Positions 1 through 6,959 of a DNA stretch of 17,394 nucleotides are shown in pieces. The notes beneath the pieces were generated by a model. It saw only the letters and a list, made by a program, of their open reading frames with translations, ran no database searches and was not told the DNA's origin. The stretch is from SZUA-320 sp041612035 (GTDB lineage Bacteria > Gemmatimonadota > Gemmatimonadetes > Gemmatimonadales > GWC2-71-9): positions 1 to 17,394 of the forward strand of contig JBFILX010000021.1 in assembly GCA_041612035.1 (NCBI GenBank). Direction: 5' to 3'. Made by a program: the position numbers and the translations under genes. Numbering within the stretch: the first letter of the stretch is position 1; each line of letters opens with the position of its first letter.

Positions 1-36
1 GAGCGGATGGGGCTCGACAAGGTCTTCGGCACCTGA
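1..36 (+). CDS. C-terminal end of an upstream gene (partial)
   Basis: An open plus-strand frame enters from the left edge and reads ERMGLDKVFGT before a TGA at 34-36. It converges on the MerR-TPR gene, leaving 9 bp between the two stops. Eleven residues are too few to name a family, and the call rests only on an open frame and tight convergent packing like that elsewhere in the window. Confidence 0.35.
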   Translation, partial: ERMGLDKVFGT

Positions 37-45
37 CGCCGCGGG

Positions 46-861
46 TCAGTTCCGGCCGATCAGTTCCCGATAGCGCTTCAGGTGGACCATCGCGGCCAGC
101 TTGTGGCCGGTCTTCTGGTACAGCAGCGACAGGTTGTAGTGCGCGTCGTGGAGCGCCGGGTTGGCGGTGAGCGCCAGCCGGTAGGCGGCGATGGCCTCCT
201 CGGTGTGGCCCAGTTCTTCGAGCGCGGTGCCGAGGTTGAACGCGGCCGTGGCGTGGGAGGGGCTGGCTTCCAGCGCGGCACGGTAGTGGCCGATCGCCTC
301 GGCGACGGCTCCGGCCGACTGGAGCAGGTGACCCAGGTTGACGTGCGCCCCGGCGTGGTCGGGCGCCATTTCCAGGGCCTGGCCGTAGGCGGCGCGGGCG
401 CTGTCGGGGTCGAAGGGCTCCAGGTCGAGCCCGTGCTGGTACCAGTCCTCGGCGATCGCCGCCTCGTCGGGTGACGGGGCCAGCGCCTCGACGGGGGTGG
501 TGGCGGCGGTGACGAAGTCGAACGAGGTCTGGCCGGTCTCGGGGTTCCAGACCAGGTCGCCGTCCTTCGCCAGGATCCGGGTGCCGTCGGTCCCCAGGTG
601 GACCTCGCTGGGCCGCCGCCCCTCGGGCAGCTGGCTCACCAGGTTCCGGAGCGCGCGGTGCACCCGGTGCCGCGGCAGGCTGGTGCCCAGGAGCGCGGTG
701 GCGGTGCGGAGCAGGACCAGGTCCTGGAAGCTGAAGCGGTACTCGCGGCGCGGACCCCGGGAGGGACTAAGGATCCCGGCCCGCGCCATCGCGCGCACCC
801 GGGCGGGGGCAAGGCCGAACAGCACGGCGGCTTGCCGTGAGGTGTAGCCAGCAACCTCCAT
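46..861 (-). CDS. MerR-type HTH protein with C-terminal TPR repeats
   Basis: A 271-residue protein. Residues 5-75 look like a MerR winged helix-turn-helix (YTSRQAAVLFGLAPARVRAM, then a REYRFSFQDLVLLRTA segment), so DNA binding is expected. Residues 80-115 form a short linker with a GDLVWNPETGQ motif. Residues 133-270 hold about four TPR units recognisable by alternating Ala, Gly and Tyr positions and Pro at unit ends (EMAPDHAGAHVNLG, EASPSHATAAFNLG, TANPALHDAHYNLS); TPRs normally bind proteins. No metal-binding cysteines or ligand domain of classical MerR proteins are visible. The ATG at 859-861 directly abuts the ku stop (TAGATG on the minus strand), so it is almost certainly co-transcribed and translationally coupled with ku. 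Domain calls are solid; a role as regulator or accessory of end joining is inferred from position only. Confidence 0.85.
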   Translation of the reverse strand: MEVAGYTSRQAAVLFGLAPARVRAMARAGILSPSRGPRREYRFSFQDLVLLRTATALLGTSLPRHRVHRALRNLVSQLPEGRRPSEVHLGTDGTRILAKDGDLVWNPETGQTSFDFVTAATTPVEALAPSPDEAAIAEDWYQHGLDLEPFDPDSARAAYGQALEMAPDHAGAHVNLGHLLQSAGAVAEAIGHYRAALEASPSHATAAFNLGTALEELGHTEEAIAAYRLALTANPALHDAHYNLSLLYQKTGHKLAAMVHLKRYRELIGRN

Positions 862-1710
862 CTAGGCCTTTTTCCGGCGTTTCCCCTTGGCGTCGGGCTC
901 CTCGGCGGCCTTGGGCGGCTTGGGTCCGCCCGACTCGCCCGACTTGGCGAGACTGGCCTTCAGGGCCTCCATCAGGTCGATGATCTTGGTCTGCGGCGCC
1001 TCGGTCGGCTCCTGGGTGATCTCCTGCCCGTCGACCTTGGCCTGGATCGCCTCGAGCACCCGCGACCGCACCTGGTCGCTGTACTGCTCGGGCCGGAACT
1101 CGTCGGTGGCCGACTGCTCGATGAGCTGCTTGGCCAGCTCCAGTTCGGCCTCCTTCACGTCGCCCTCCTCCAGCGGCACCTCGCTCGCCGGCTTGAGCTC
1201 GGTGGCGTAGTGCAGCTGCTCCATCACCAGCACCCCGTCCATCGGCCGCACCAGGGCCAGGTACTGCTGGCCCCGGGCCGCGTACTGCCCGAGCGCGGCC
1301 CGCCCGGTCCGCCGGAGCGCTTCGGCCAGGAGCCGGTAGGCCCGCTCGCCCCCCTTGTCGGGCCCCAGGTAGTACACGCGGTCGAGGTAGATCCGGTCCA
1401 CCGCGGCCAGGGGGACGAACTCGCCGATGTCGATCGAGTTGGTGGCCTTCTCCTCCAGTGCCTTGAGCTCCTCGGGGGTGAACATCACGAACTGTCCCTT
1501 GGAGAACTCGTAGCCCTTGGCCATGTCGTCCCGGCTCACCAGCTCCCCGTCCTGGGGACAGATGTACTGCTGCTTGAGGCGCGAGCCGCACGTCTTGTGG
1601 AGCAGGTTGAAGGAGACCCGCGACGCGGATTCGCTGGACGAATAGAGCTTGACCGGGACGGAAACGAGCCCGAAGGAGATGGTCGCCGAGCCGATGGCGT
1701 GGGCTGACAT
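862..1710 (-). CDS. ku: Non-homologous end-joining protein Ku
   Basis: Bacterial Ku, a homodimeric ring that binds double-strand DNA ends and recruits LigD. The product has 282 residues, normal for the family. Its N-terminus, MSAHAIGSATISFGLVSVPV, is the typical Ku opening, followed by a KTCGSRLKQQYICPQDG segment, a YYLGPDKGGERAYRLL segment and VLVMEQLHYATEL. The tail after about residue 250 is rich in Lys, Pro and Glu and ends KGKRRKKA, like the basic C-terminal extensions that aid DNA binding in other bacterial Ku proteins. I chose the ATG at 1708-1710 because family homology begins there; an upstream ATG at 1770 adds 20 unrelated residues and would overlap ligD. There is no Shine-Dalgarno site, but TATAGT lies 9 nt upstream, so the mRNA may be nearly leaderless. 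First gene of a two-gene unit with the MerR-TPR protein; divergent from ligD. Confidence 0.96.
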   Translation of the reverse strand: MSAHAIGSATISFGLVSVPVKLYSSSESASRVSFNLLHKTCGSRLKQQYICPQDGELVSRDDMAKGYEFSKGQFVMFTPEELKALEEKATNSIDIGEFVPLAAVDRIYLDRVYYLGPDKGGERAYRLLAEALRRTGRAALGQYAARGQQYLALVRPMDGVLVMEQLHYATELKPASEVPLEEGDVKEAELELAKQLIEQSATDEFRPEQYSDQVRSRVLEAIQAKVDGQEITQEPTEAPQTKIIDLMEALKASLAKSGESGGPKPPKAAEEPDAKGKRRKKA

Positions 1711-1739
1711 AGGTGCACTACTATACGAATCGGCCCCCC
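1711..1739. promoter_or_regulatory. Divergent ku/ligD promoter region
   Basis: Only 29 bp separate the ku and ligD start codons. On the minus strand TATAGT (1725-1720) lies 9 nt before the ku ATG, with TTGCGG (1749-1744) 18 bp further up, inside ligD codons. On the plus strand TATACG (1722-1727) lies 12 nt before the ligD ATG; I see no good -35 for it. Neither gene has a Shine-Dalgarno sequence. The overlapping -10 boxes suggest the two directions compete or are jointly controlled. Read by eye, not tested. Confidence 0.5.
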
Positions 1740-4244
1740 ATGACCGCAACCGGCGACCACCCCGATCCACTCGAGTCCTACCGCGGCAAGCGGGCGCTGG
1801 AACGGACCACCGAACCGGCGGGCGCGGTGGGCCGCGAGGGCGGTGCGCTGTTCGTCGTGCACATGCACGACGCCACCCGGCTGCACTGGGACCTGCGCCT
1901 CGAGTTCGGCGGGGTGCTCCTGTCGTGGGCCGTGCCGAAAGGCCCCTCCTTCGACCAGGCCGACAAGCGGCTCGCCGTGCACGTGGAGGACCACCCGCTC
2001 GAGTACGGCGATTTCGAGGGCGTGATCCCCCAGGGCAACTACGGGGCGGGGCCGGTGATCCTGTGGGACCGGGGGACCTGGGTGCCGGTGGAGGACCCCG
2101 ACGAGGGGTTCCGGAAGGGGAAGCTGCTGTTCGAGCTGCGGGGCTACAAGCTGCGCGGGCGCTGGACCCTGGTGAAGCTCAAGAAGACCGAGAAGGAGTG
2201 GCTCCTCATCAAGGAGCGCGACGAGTGGATGACCCCGGGGGGGCGTCCCGTGCCCGACACCTCGGTGCTCTCCGGCCTCACGGTGGACGACCTGGCCCAG
2301 GCCCGCGACCCCGCGGCGCCGATCCGCGAGCGGCTCGACGCCTTGCAGGCGCCGGCCGGCCCGGTGGACCCGAAGTCCCTCCAGCTGATGCTGGCCGAAA
2401 CGGCCGAGGCGCCGTTCAGCCGGGAGGGGTGGGTCTTCGAGCTCAAACTCGACGGCTACCGGGTCCTGGCCCATCGCGACGGGGAGCAGGTCACCCTCTG
2501 GACCCGGAACGGCCGGGACGCCACCCGCACCTTCCCCGAGATCGCCCGGGCGGTGAGCGGTCTTCCCTTCCGCCGCTTCCTGCTGGACGGCGAGGTGGTG
2601 GCCTCGGACGACGAGGGCCGCCCCAGCTTCCAGCGGCTGCAGCAGCGGGCCCGGTTCCTCCGGGCCGCGGACGTCCGCCGCGCCGCCCTCGCCAACCCGG
2701 TCACCTACTGGGCCTTCGACCTGCTGGCCTTCGAGGACCGCGACCTCCGCCGGCTCCCGCTGCGGGAACGCAAGGCGCTCCTGCGGCAGGTGCTGCCCCC
2801 GGTCGGGCCGCTCCCCTTCCTGGACCACTTCGAGGACGGGGAGGCGCTCTACGCCCAGGTGGAGCGGATGGGGCTGGAGGGGATCGTGGCCAAGCGGGCC
2901 GATGGGCCCTACCGGGGCGGCCGCTCGGCGGACTGGCTCAAGGTCCGCGCCGACCGGACCGACGACTTCCTGGTCGTGGGCTTCACCCGCCCCAGGGGCT
3001 CACGCGCGGGGTTCGGCGCCCTGCAGCTGGCCGACTACGTGGACGACCGGCTCACCTACGCCGGACGGGTCGGGAGCGGGTTCTCCGCCGCGCAGCTGGC
3101 CGAGGTGCGGGCCCGGCTGGAGGACCGGGTGCGGGACGGGCCGCCGTGCGAGGGGCCGGTCCCCGCCGACCCGGAGACGACCTGGGTGGAGCCGGAGCTG
3201 ATCGCGGAGGTGCGCTACAAGGAGTTCACCGAGGAGGGGCTGCTGCGGCAGCCGGTCTTCGTCCGGTTCCGGGACGACAAGCCGCCCGCCGAATGCCGGC
3301 GCGCCAGGCGGGAACCGGTGGAACTGGCCGACCCCGTGGAGGTGCCCGAGCCTCGCCGGGTGAAGATCTCCAACCCGAAGAAGGTCTTCTGGCCCGGGGA
3401 GGGCTACACCAAGGGAGACCTGATCGCGTACTACCGGGCCATCGCGCCGTGGCTGCTGCCCTACCTCGCCGACCGCCCCGTGGTGCTCACCCGATACCCG
3501 GACGGGATCGACGGCAAGTCGTTCTTCCAGAAGGACGCGCCCAGGTACATCCCCGACTGGCTCCGCACCGAGCGCATGTGGAGCGAGCACGCCAGCCGGG
3601 AGATCGACTACTTCGTCTGCGAGGACGAGCCGTCCCTGGCGTACCTGGCCAACATGGCCACCATCCCGCTCCACATCTGGGGGAGCCGGGTCGCCACGCT
3701 GGAGTTCCCCGACTGGTGCGTGCTCGACCTCGATCCCAAGGACGCGCCCTGGGAGGACGTGATCGAGGTGGCGGTGACGGTGCGGGCGCTGTGCGAGGAG
3801 ATCGGGCTGCCCAGCTACGTGAAGACCACCGGCTCCACCGGGCTCCACGTCCTGCTCCCCCTCGGCCGGCGGTTCACCTACGACCAGTGCCGCTCGTTCG
3901 GCGAGCTGCTTGGCCGCGTGGTGGTGGACCGGCGGCCCGACATCGCCACCCTGACCCGGGTGATCGAGCGACGGGAAGGGAAGGTCTACCTGGACTACCT
4001 GCAGAACGGCCACGGCCGGCTCATCGTCGCGCCGTTCAGCGTGCGGCCCCTGCCCGGCGCCCCGGTCTCCATGCCGCTCGAGTGGGACGAGGTGGTGCCC
4101 TCGCTCCGGCTCCGGGACCACACCATCCGGACCGCCCCGGACCGGATGGCGGCGCTGGGGCACGACCCGGTGCGTCCGGTGCTGGACGAGGTGCCGGACC
4201 TCATGGCCGTCCTGGAGGCCCTGCAGGCCCGGCTCGGAGGCTAG
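1740..4244 (+). CDS. ligD: Multifunctional DNA ligase D (PE-ligase-polymerase)
   Basis: An ATP-dependent NHEJ ligase of 834 residues with the domain order seen in Pseudomonas LigD. Residues about 10-165 are the 3'-phosphoesterase, with HMHDATRLHWDLRLEF giving H43, H49, D51 and R53, plus H85. Residues about 210-515 are the ligase, with the nucleotidyl-lysine motif ELKLDGYR (K236), LLDGEVV and GIVAKR; the OB fold follows. Residues about 535-834 are the AEP-type polymerase, with NPKKVFWP, the catalytic pair in VLDLDP (D663, D665), KTTGSTGLHV and the late IERREGKVYLDYLQNG motif. The enzyme trims 3' ends, adds nucleotides and seals breaks held by Ku. I chose the ATG at 1740; the frame opens with a GTG at 1713, but that would overlap the -10 boxes. 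All catalytic motifs are intact. The last two bases of the stop region overlap the convergent nuclease stop. Confidence 0.96.
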   Translation: MTATGDHPDPLESYRGKRALERTTEPAGAVGREGGALFVVHMHDATRLHWDLRLEFGGVLLSWAVPKGPSFDQADKRLAVHVEDHPLEYGDFEGVIPQGNYGAGPVILWDRGTWVPVEDPDEGFRKGKLLFELRGYKLRGRWTLVKLKKTEKEWLLIKERDEWMTPGGRPVPDTSVLSGLTVDDLAQARDPAAPIRERLDALQAPAGPVDPKSLQLMLAETAEAPFSREGWVFELKLDGYRVLAHRDGEQVTLWTRNGRDATRTFPEIARAVSGLPFRRFLLDGEVVASDDEGRPSFQRLQQRARFLRAADVRRAALANPVTYWAFDLLAFEDRDLRRLPLRERKALLRQVLPPVGPLPFLDHFEDGEALYAQVERMGLEGIVAKRADGPYRGGRSADWLKVRADRTDDFLVVGFTRPRGSRAGFGALQLADYVDDRLTYAGRVGSGFSAAQLAEVRARLEDRVRDGPPCEGPVPADPETTWVEPELIAEVRYKEFTEEGLLRQPVFVRFRDDKPPAECRRARREPVELADPVEVPEPRRVKISNPKKVFWPGEGYTKGDLIAYYRAIAPWLLPYLADRPVVLTRYPDGIDGKSFFQKDAPRYIPDWLRTERMWSEHASREIDYFVCEDEPSLAYLANMATIPLHIWGSRVATLEFPDWCVLDLDPKDAPWEDVIEVAVTVRALCEEIGLPSYVKTTGSTGLHVLLPLGRRFTYDQCRSFGELLGRVVVDRRPDIATLTRVIERREGKVYLDYLQNGHGRLIVAPFSVRPLPGAPVSMPLEWDEVVPSLRLRDHTIRTAPDRMAALGHDPVRPVLDEVPDLMAVLEALQARLGG

Positions 4245-5044
4245 GGGTCGCCCACCGCCCGCTCGAGGACCATCGCCAGGCGCACCGCCGCCTTGAGCAG
4301 GGCCGTCTCGACCAGGCCCGCGTTGGCCACGAAGTACCGGTCGTCCAGCCGGCCGTCGCGGGGGATCCGGTAGACCGACTCCCGCGCCGCCCGGTGTCCC
4401 TCCATGGCCCAGGCGAGCACGTCGTCGATCCGCCAGGCGGTCAGCGAGTCCGGCGGCACGTCCGCCAGGCGGGCCTGCAGCCGGAGCAGCAGGGCCCCCT
4501 CGGAGGGCGCCAGGAAACCCACCACGTCGGTGTCCCACACCGCGTGGAGGTTCCGGTCCCGGGTCTCCACCCGCACCATCACGTCGTTGCCGCCCCGGTC
4601 GCCCCGGTCACCCACGTGCAGGGGCTGGTGCATGTCCCCCACGAAGTGCACCAGGAACCGGAGTGCCTCGGCCCGTTCCGCGGGCGGCCTGGCCGTGTCG
4701 GCCAGCACGGGACGGAACCGGGCGACGGCGCCCAGGACGCAGTCGCCGTCCGGACAATAGCGGTCGGGCTCGTAGCGGGGAGCCCAGATCGGGATGTTGA
4801 CGTAGTGCCAGGGGGCGGTCTCGCGCCGGAAGGAGCGGACGCTGTCGGCCCAGGTGGAGACCGCCGCCAGGGTGGCCCCGTCGAGCAGCGGGGTCAGCCG
4901 GTCGCGGGTGGCCGGCCGGAGCTGCTGCCAGGCCAGCTCGGCGATCACCCGGTGGCCGGGGAACCCCCACCGGACGGATGCGGGCGCGGGGACGGAGGCG
5001 GTGGAGAGGGTGAGGCCGAGCAGGGCGGTGACCAGTGCGGACAT
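4241..5044 (-). CDS. Secreted S1/P1-type zinc nuclease
   Basis: A 267-residue exported protein of the S1/P1 family, which cleaves single-stranded DNA and RNA using three zinc ions. Residues 1-23 form a signal peptide with a PAPAS cleavage region. By family pattern all nine metal ligands are present: W26 and H31 in WGFPGH, D67 in TWADSV, H80 in PWHYVN, H133, D137 and H143 in HFVGDMHQPLH, and H167 and D171 in HAVWDTD. I chose the ATG at 5042-5044 because it gives a clean signal peptide and has GGAG 5 nt upstream; a start at 5116 would add a non-signal segment. The likely role is breakdown of external or periplasmic nucleic acid for phosphate or nucleotides. It converges on ligD and is divergent from the LOG gene. 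It has no visible tie to end joining beyond adjacency. Confidence 0.92.
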   Translation of the reverse strand: MSALVTALLGLTLSTASVPAPASVRWGFPGHRVIAELAWQQLRPATRDRLTPLLDGATLAAVSTWADSVRSFRRETAPWHYVNIPIWAPRYEPDRYCPDGDCVLGAVARFRPVLADTARPPAERAEALRFLVHFVGDMHQPLHVGDRGDRGGNDVMVRVETRDRNLHAVWDTDVVGFLAPSEGALLLRLQARLADVPPDSLTAWRIDDVLAWAMEGHRAARESVYRIPRDGRLDDRYFVANAGLVETALLKAAVRLAMVLERAVGDP

Positions 5045-5136
5045 GCGGGCTCCGGGTCGGGACGGAGGAAAGGTAGCCGCTATCTTCAGGCCACCGGCGC
5101 CCGTCGCCGGCTTCACCCTCGGCAGGGAGCGCGCGC
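5045..5136. promoter_or_regulatory. Divergent region between nuclease and LOG genes
   Basis: A 92-bp gap between divergent genes. For the LOG gene, AGGGAG at 5124-5129 sits 7 nt before the ATG and is a good ribosome binding site, and TATCTT at 5081-5086 is a possible -10. For the nuclease, GGAG lies 5 nt before its ATG and TACCTT (minus strand, 5075-5070) is a possible -10. I see no convincing -35 for either direction. Confidence 0.4.
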
Positions 5137-5931
5137 ATGACCGACCTTCCGCCTCCGCTGGTGGAGGAGGAGTTCGACCCCCAGGAACCCAAGTGGGCCT
5201 CCGGCCCCGGCGATCCCGACGTACCGAACTGGCTGGCCGGGCCTCGGTCGCGCCTGGTCGAGCTGGCCCGCGTGGCGAGGATCGCCGGCGAGTTCGTGAA
5301 GGGGTTCCGGGCCCTCCACTTCGTGGGGCCCTGCGTCACGGTGTTCGGCTCCGCCCGGTTCCGTGAGGAACACCGGCACTACCGGCTGGCCCGCGAGGTG
5401 GGGGCCGGGATCGCCGGGCTCGGGCTCACCACCATGACCGGCGGAGGCCCCGGCATCATGGAGGCCGCCAACCGCGGGGCCAGGGAGGCGGGCGGCCGGT
5501 CGGTCGGCTGCAATATCCTGCTCCCCGAGGAACAGCAGCACAACCGGTACGTGGACCGCTGGATCACGTTCCGGTACTTCTTCGTGCGCAAGGTCATGCT
5601 GGTGAAGTACAGCGTCGCCTTCATCGTCATGCCGGGCGGCTTCGGCACCCTGGACGAGCTGTTCGAGGCGCTCACCCTGGTCCAGACCGGGAAGATCCGC
5701 AGCTTCCCGATCGTCCTCATGTGCACCGACTACTGGGCCCCGCTGCTCGACTTCATCGGGGGGACCCTCGTCCGGCACCGGACGATCAGCCCGCTCGACA
5801 TGAACCTCCTCACGGTGACCGATTCGGTCGAGGAGGCGATGACGGTGGTGGCGTCGAGCGCCGAGTCCTACTACGAACGCCCGGTGCGGCGGCCCAGGCG
5901 GCGCAAGATCCTGCGCGAGAAGAACGGGTGA
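5137..5931 (+). CDS. LOG-family nucleotide 5'-monophosphate glycosylase
   Basis: A 264-residue protein of the LOG/TIGR00730 family, often mislabelled lysine decarboxylase. Family enzymes hydrolyse nucleoside 5'-monophosphates to a free base and ribose 5-phosphate. The Rossmann-type core runs from about residue 60 to 230 and shows the two signatures GGGPGIME (102-109) and PGGFGTLDE (166-174), with R151 and K152 between them in FFVRKVM. Residues 1-55 are a charged, Pro-rich extension ahead of the core, and the C-terminus is strongly basic (RRPRRRKILREK). AGGGAG supports the chosen ATG. Its stop overlaps the start of the macro-domain gene (GTGA), so the two are coupled. Substrate choice (purine or cytokinin-like nucleotides) cannot be read from sequence. 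Confidence 0.9.
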   Translation: MTDLPPPLVEEEFDPQEPKWASGPGDPDVPNWLAGPRSRLVELARVARIAGEFVKGFRALHFVGPCVTVFGSARFREEHRHYRLAREVGAGIAGLGLTTMTGGGPGIMEAANRGAREAGGRSVGCNILLPEEQQHNRYVDRWITFRYFFVRKVMLVKYSVAFIVMPGGFGTLDELFEALTLVQTGKIRSFPIVLMCTDYWAPLLDFIGGTLVRHRTISPLDMNLLTVTDSVEEAMTVVASSAESYYERPVRRPRRRKILREKNG

Positions 5932-6440
5932 TCGAGGTTCGCCGGGCCGACATCACCACGCTCGCGGTGGATGCCGTCGTGAACGCCGCGAACGAAGCGC
6001 TCCGGGGCGGCGGCGGCGTGGACGGGGCCATTCACCGGGCGGCCGGTCCGGCGCTGCTGGAGGAATGCCGCCGCCACCCGGGATGTCCGACCGGCACCGC
6101 GGTCCTGACGGGCGGATACCGGCTGCCGGCCCGATACGTCATCCATACGGTCGGCCCGGTCTGGCGGGGCGGTACCGCCGGCGAGCCGGACCTGCTGGCG
6201 TCGGCCTACCGGAGCGCCTTGCGGGTGGCGCTGGACCGGGGAGACATCCGCACCATCGCCTTCCCGGCCATCTCGACCGGGGTGTACGGATACCCGAAGC
6301 CGGAGGCGGCCCGGGTGGCGGTCGGCGTGTTTCGGGAGTTCGAGGATCGGTTCGACGCCATCGTCGCCGCGCTGTTCGACGACGCGTCGGTGGACGTCTA
6401 TCGGAAGGTCCTGTCGGAGGAAGCCGGGCCGGCGCGCTAG
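5928..6440 (+). CDS. Macro-domain ADP-ribose hydrolase (MacroD/YmdB-like)
   Basis: A 170-residue single macro domain. It carries the MacroD-type signatures VVNAANEALRGGGGVDGAIH (residues 17-36), GTAVLTGGYRLPARYVIHTV (56-75) and the phosphate-binding loop STGVYGYP (116-123). Members remove ADP-ribose from proteins or nucleic acids, or deacetylate O-acetyl-ADP-ribose. I chose GTG at 5928-5930, which overlaps the LOG stop in a GTGA junction; the reading frame stays open further upstream, but that stretch is LOG coding sequence in another frame. The coupling argues that the two enzymes are needed together. It ends at 6440, with the convergent sixA stop starting on the next base. No partner ADP-ribosyltransferase is visible in the window. 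Confidence 0.92.
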   Translation: MIEVRRADITTLAVDAVVNAANEALRGGGGVDGAIHRAAGPALLEECRRHPGCPTGTAVLTGGYRLPARYVIHTVGPVWRGGTAGEPDLLASAYRSALRVALDRGDIRTIAFPAISTGVYGYPKPEAARVAVGVFREFEDRFDAIVAALFDDASVDVYRKVLSEEAGPAR

Positions 6441-6953
6441 TCAGACCGTCCGGCCGATGCGGCGGAGCTGGCCCGGCGCGAGCGCCCAGCGCAACGAGGC
6501 CGAGCCGGGGGTGACGGAGGGCGCAGCCTGCAGGAGACAGGCGGCGCCTTTCTTCAGCTGGATGACGCTGCCGCGGGCGCCGAGCAGCAGCGAGACGAGC
6601 CCCGAGAGATGGGGCTCGTGCCCCACCAGGGCCAGCCGGGCTTCGGGCCCCCGTCCACGCACCCACTCGAAGACCGCTTCGTACGTCCCGTCCGGCGTGA
6701 GGGCCTCCACCGGCTCCGGCGCGGGGCCGCCGAACGCCTCCGCCAGGATGGCCGCGGTCTCGGCGGCCCGGCGGAAGGGGCTGGTGCCGATGGCCTCCAG
6801 CGGGCCCAGGGCCCACGCAAGACCGCGCGCCCCCTCCCGCATGCGGCTCCGGCCGCGTCGCGTGAGGGGGCGCTGGTCATCAGGCAGCCCCGTTCCGGCA
6901 AACTCCTCCCGGTCTTCCGCGATGGCATGGCGGACGACCAGGAGGTCAGGCAT
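6441..6953 (-). CDS. sixA: SixA-like phosphohistidine phosphatase
   Basis: A 170-residue histidine-phosphatase superfamily protein of the short SixA type, which removes phosphate from histidine-containing phosphotransfer proteins. The catalytic RH motif is VVRHAIAED (R8, H9), the second arginine lies in TSPFRRAAET (R61/R62) and the second histidine in LVGHEPHLSG (H112). The inserts of cofactor-dependent phosphoglycerate mutases are absent, which favours SixA. The ATG at 6951-6953 lies 6 nt after the stop of the lipoprotein gene, and a GGAGG inside the end of that gene can serve as ribosome binding site, so both are probably one transcript. No histidine kinase or HPt partner is nearby, so its substrate is unknown. 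Confidence 0.88.
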   Translation of the reverse strand: MPDLLVVRHAIAEDREEFAGTGLPDDQRPLTRRGRSRMREGARGLAWALGPLEAIGTSPFRRAAETAAILAEAFGGPAPEPVEALTPDGTYEAVFEWVRGRGPEARLALVGHEPHLSGLVSLLLGARGSVIQLKKGAACLLQAAPSVTPGSASLRWALAPGQLRRIGRTV

Positions 6954-6959
6954 GGGGCG

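Noticed and set aside
33..49. Short inverted repeat CTGAC/GTCAG between the two convergent stops
   Set aside because: Only five base pairs, mostly made of the two opposing TGA stops themselves; too weak to call a terminator.
1649..5140. Plus-strand open frame of 1163 codons over ligD and the nuclease
   Set aside because: It runs through ligD in a different frame and across the nuclease antisense, with Arg/Pro/Gly-rich low-complexity sequence. It is a shadow of the real genes.
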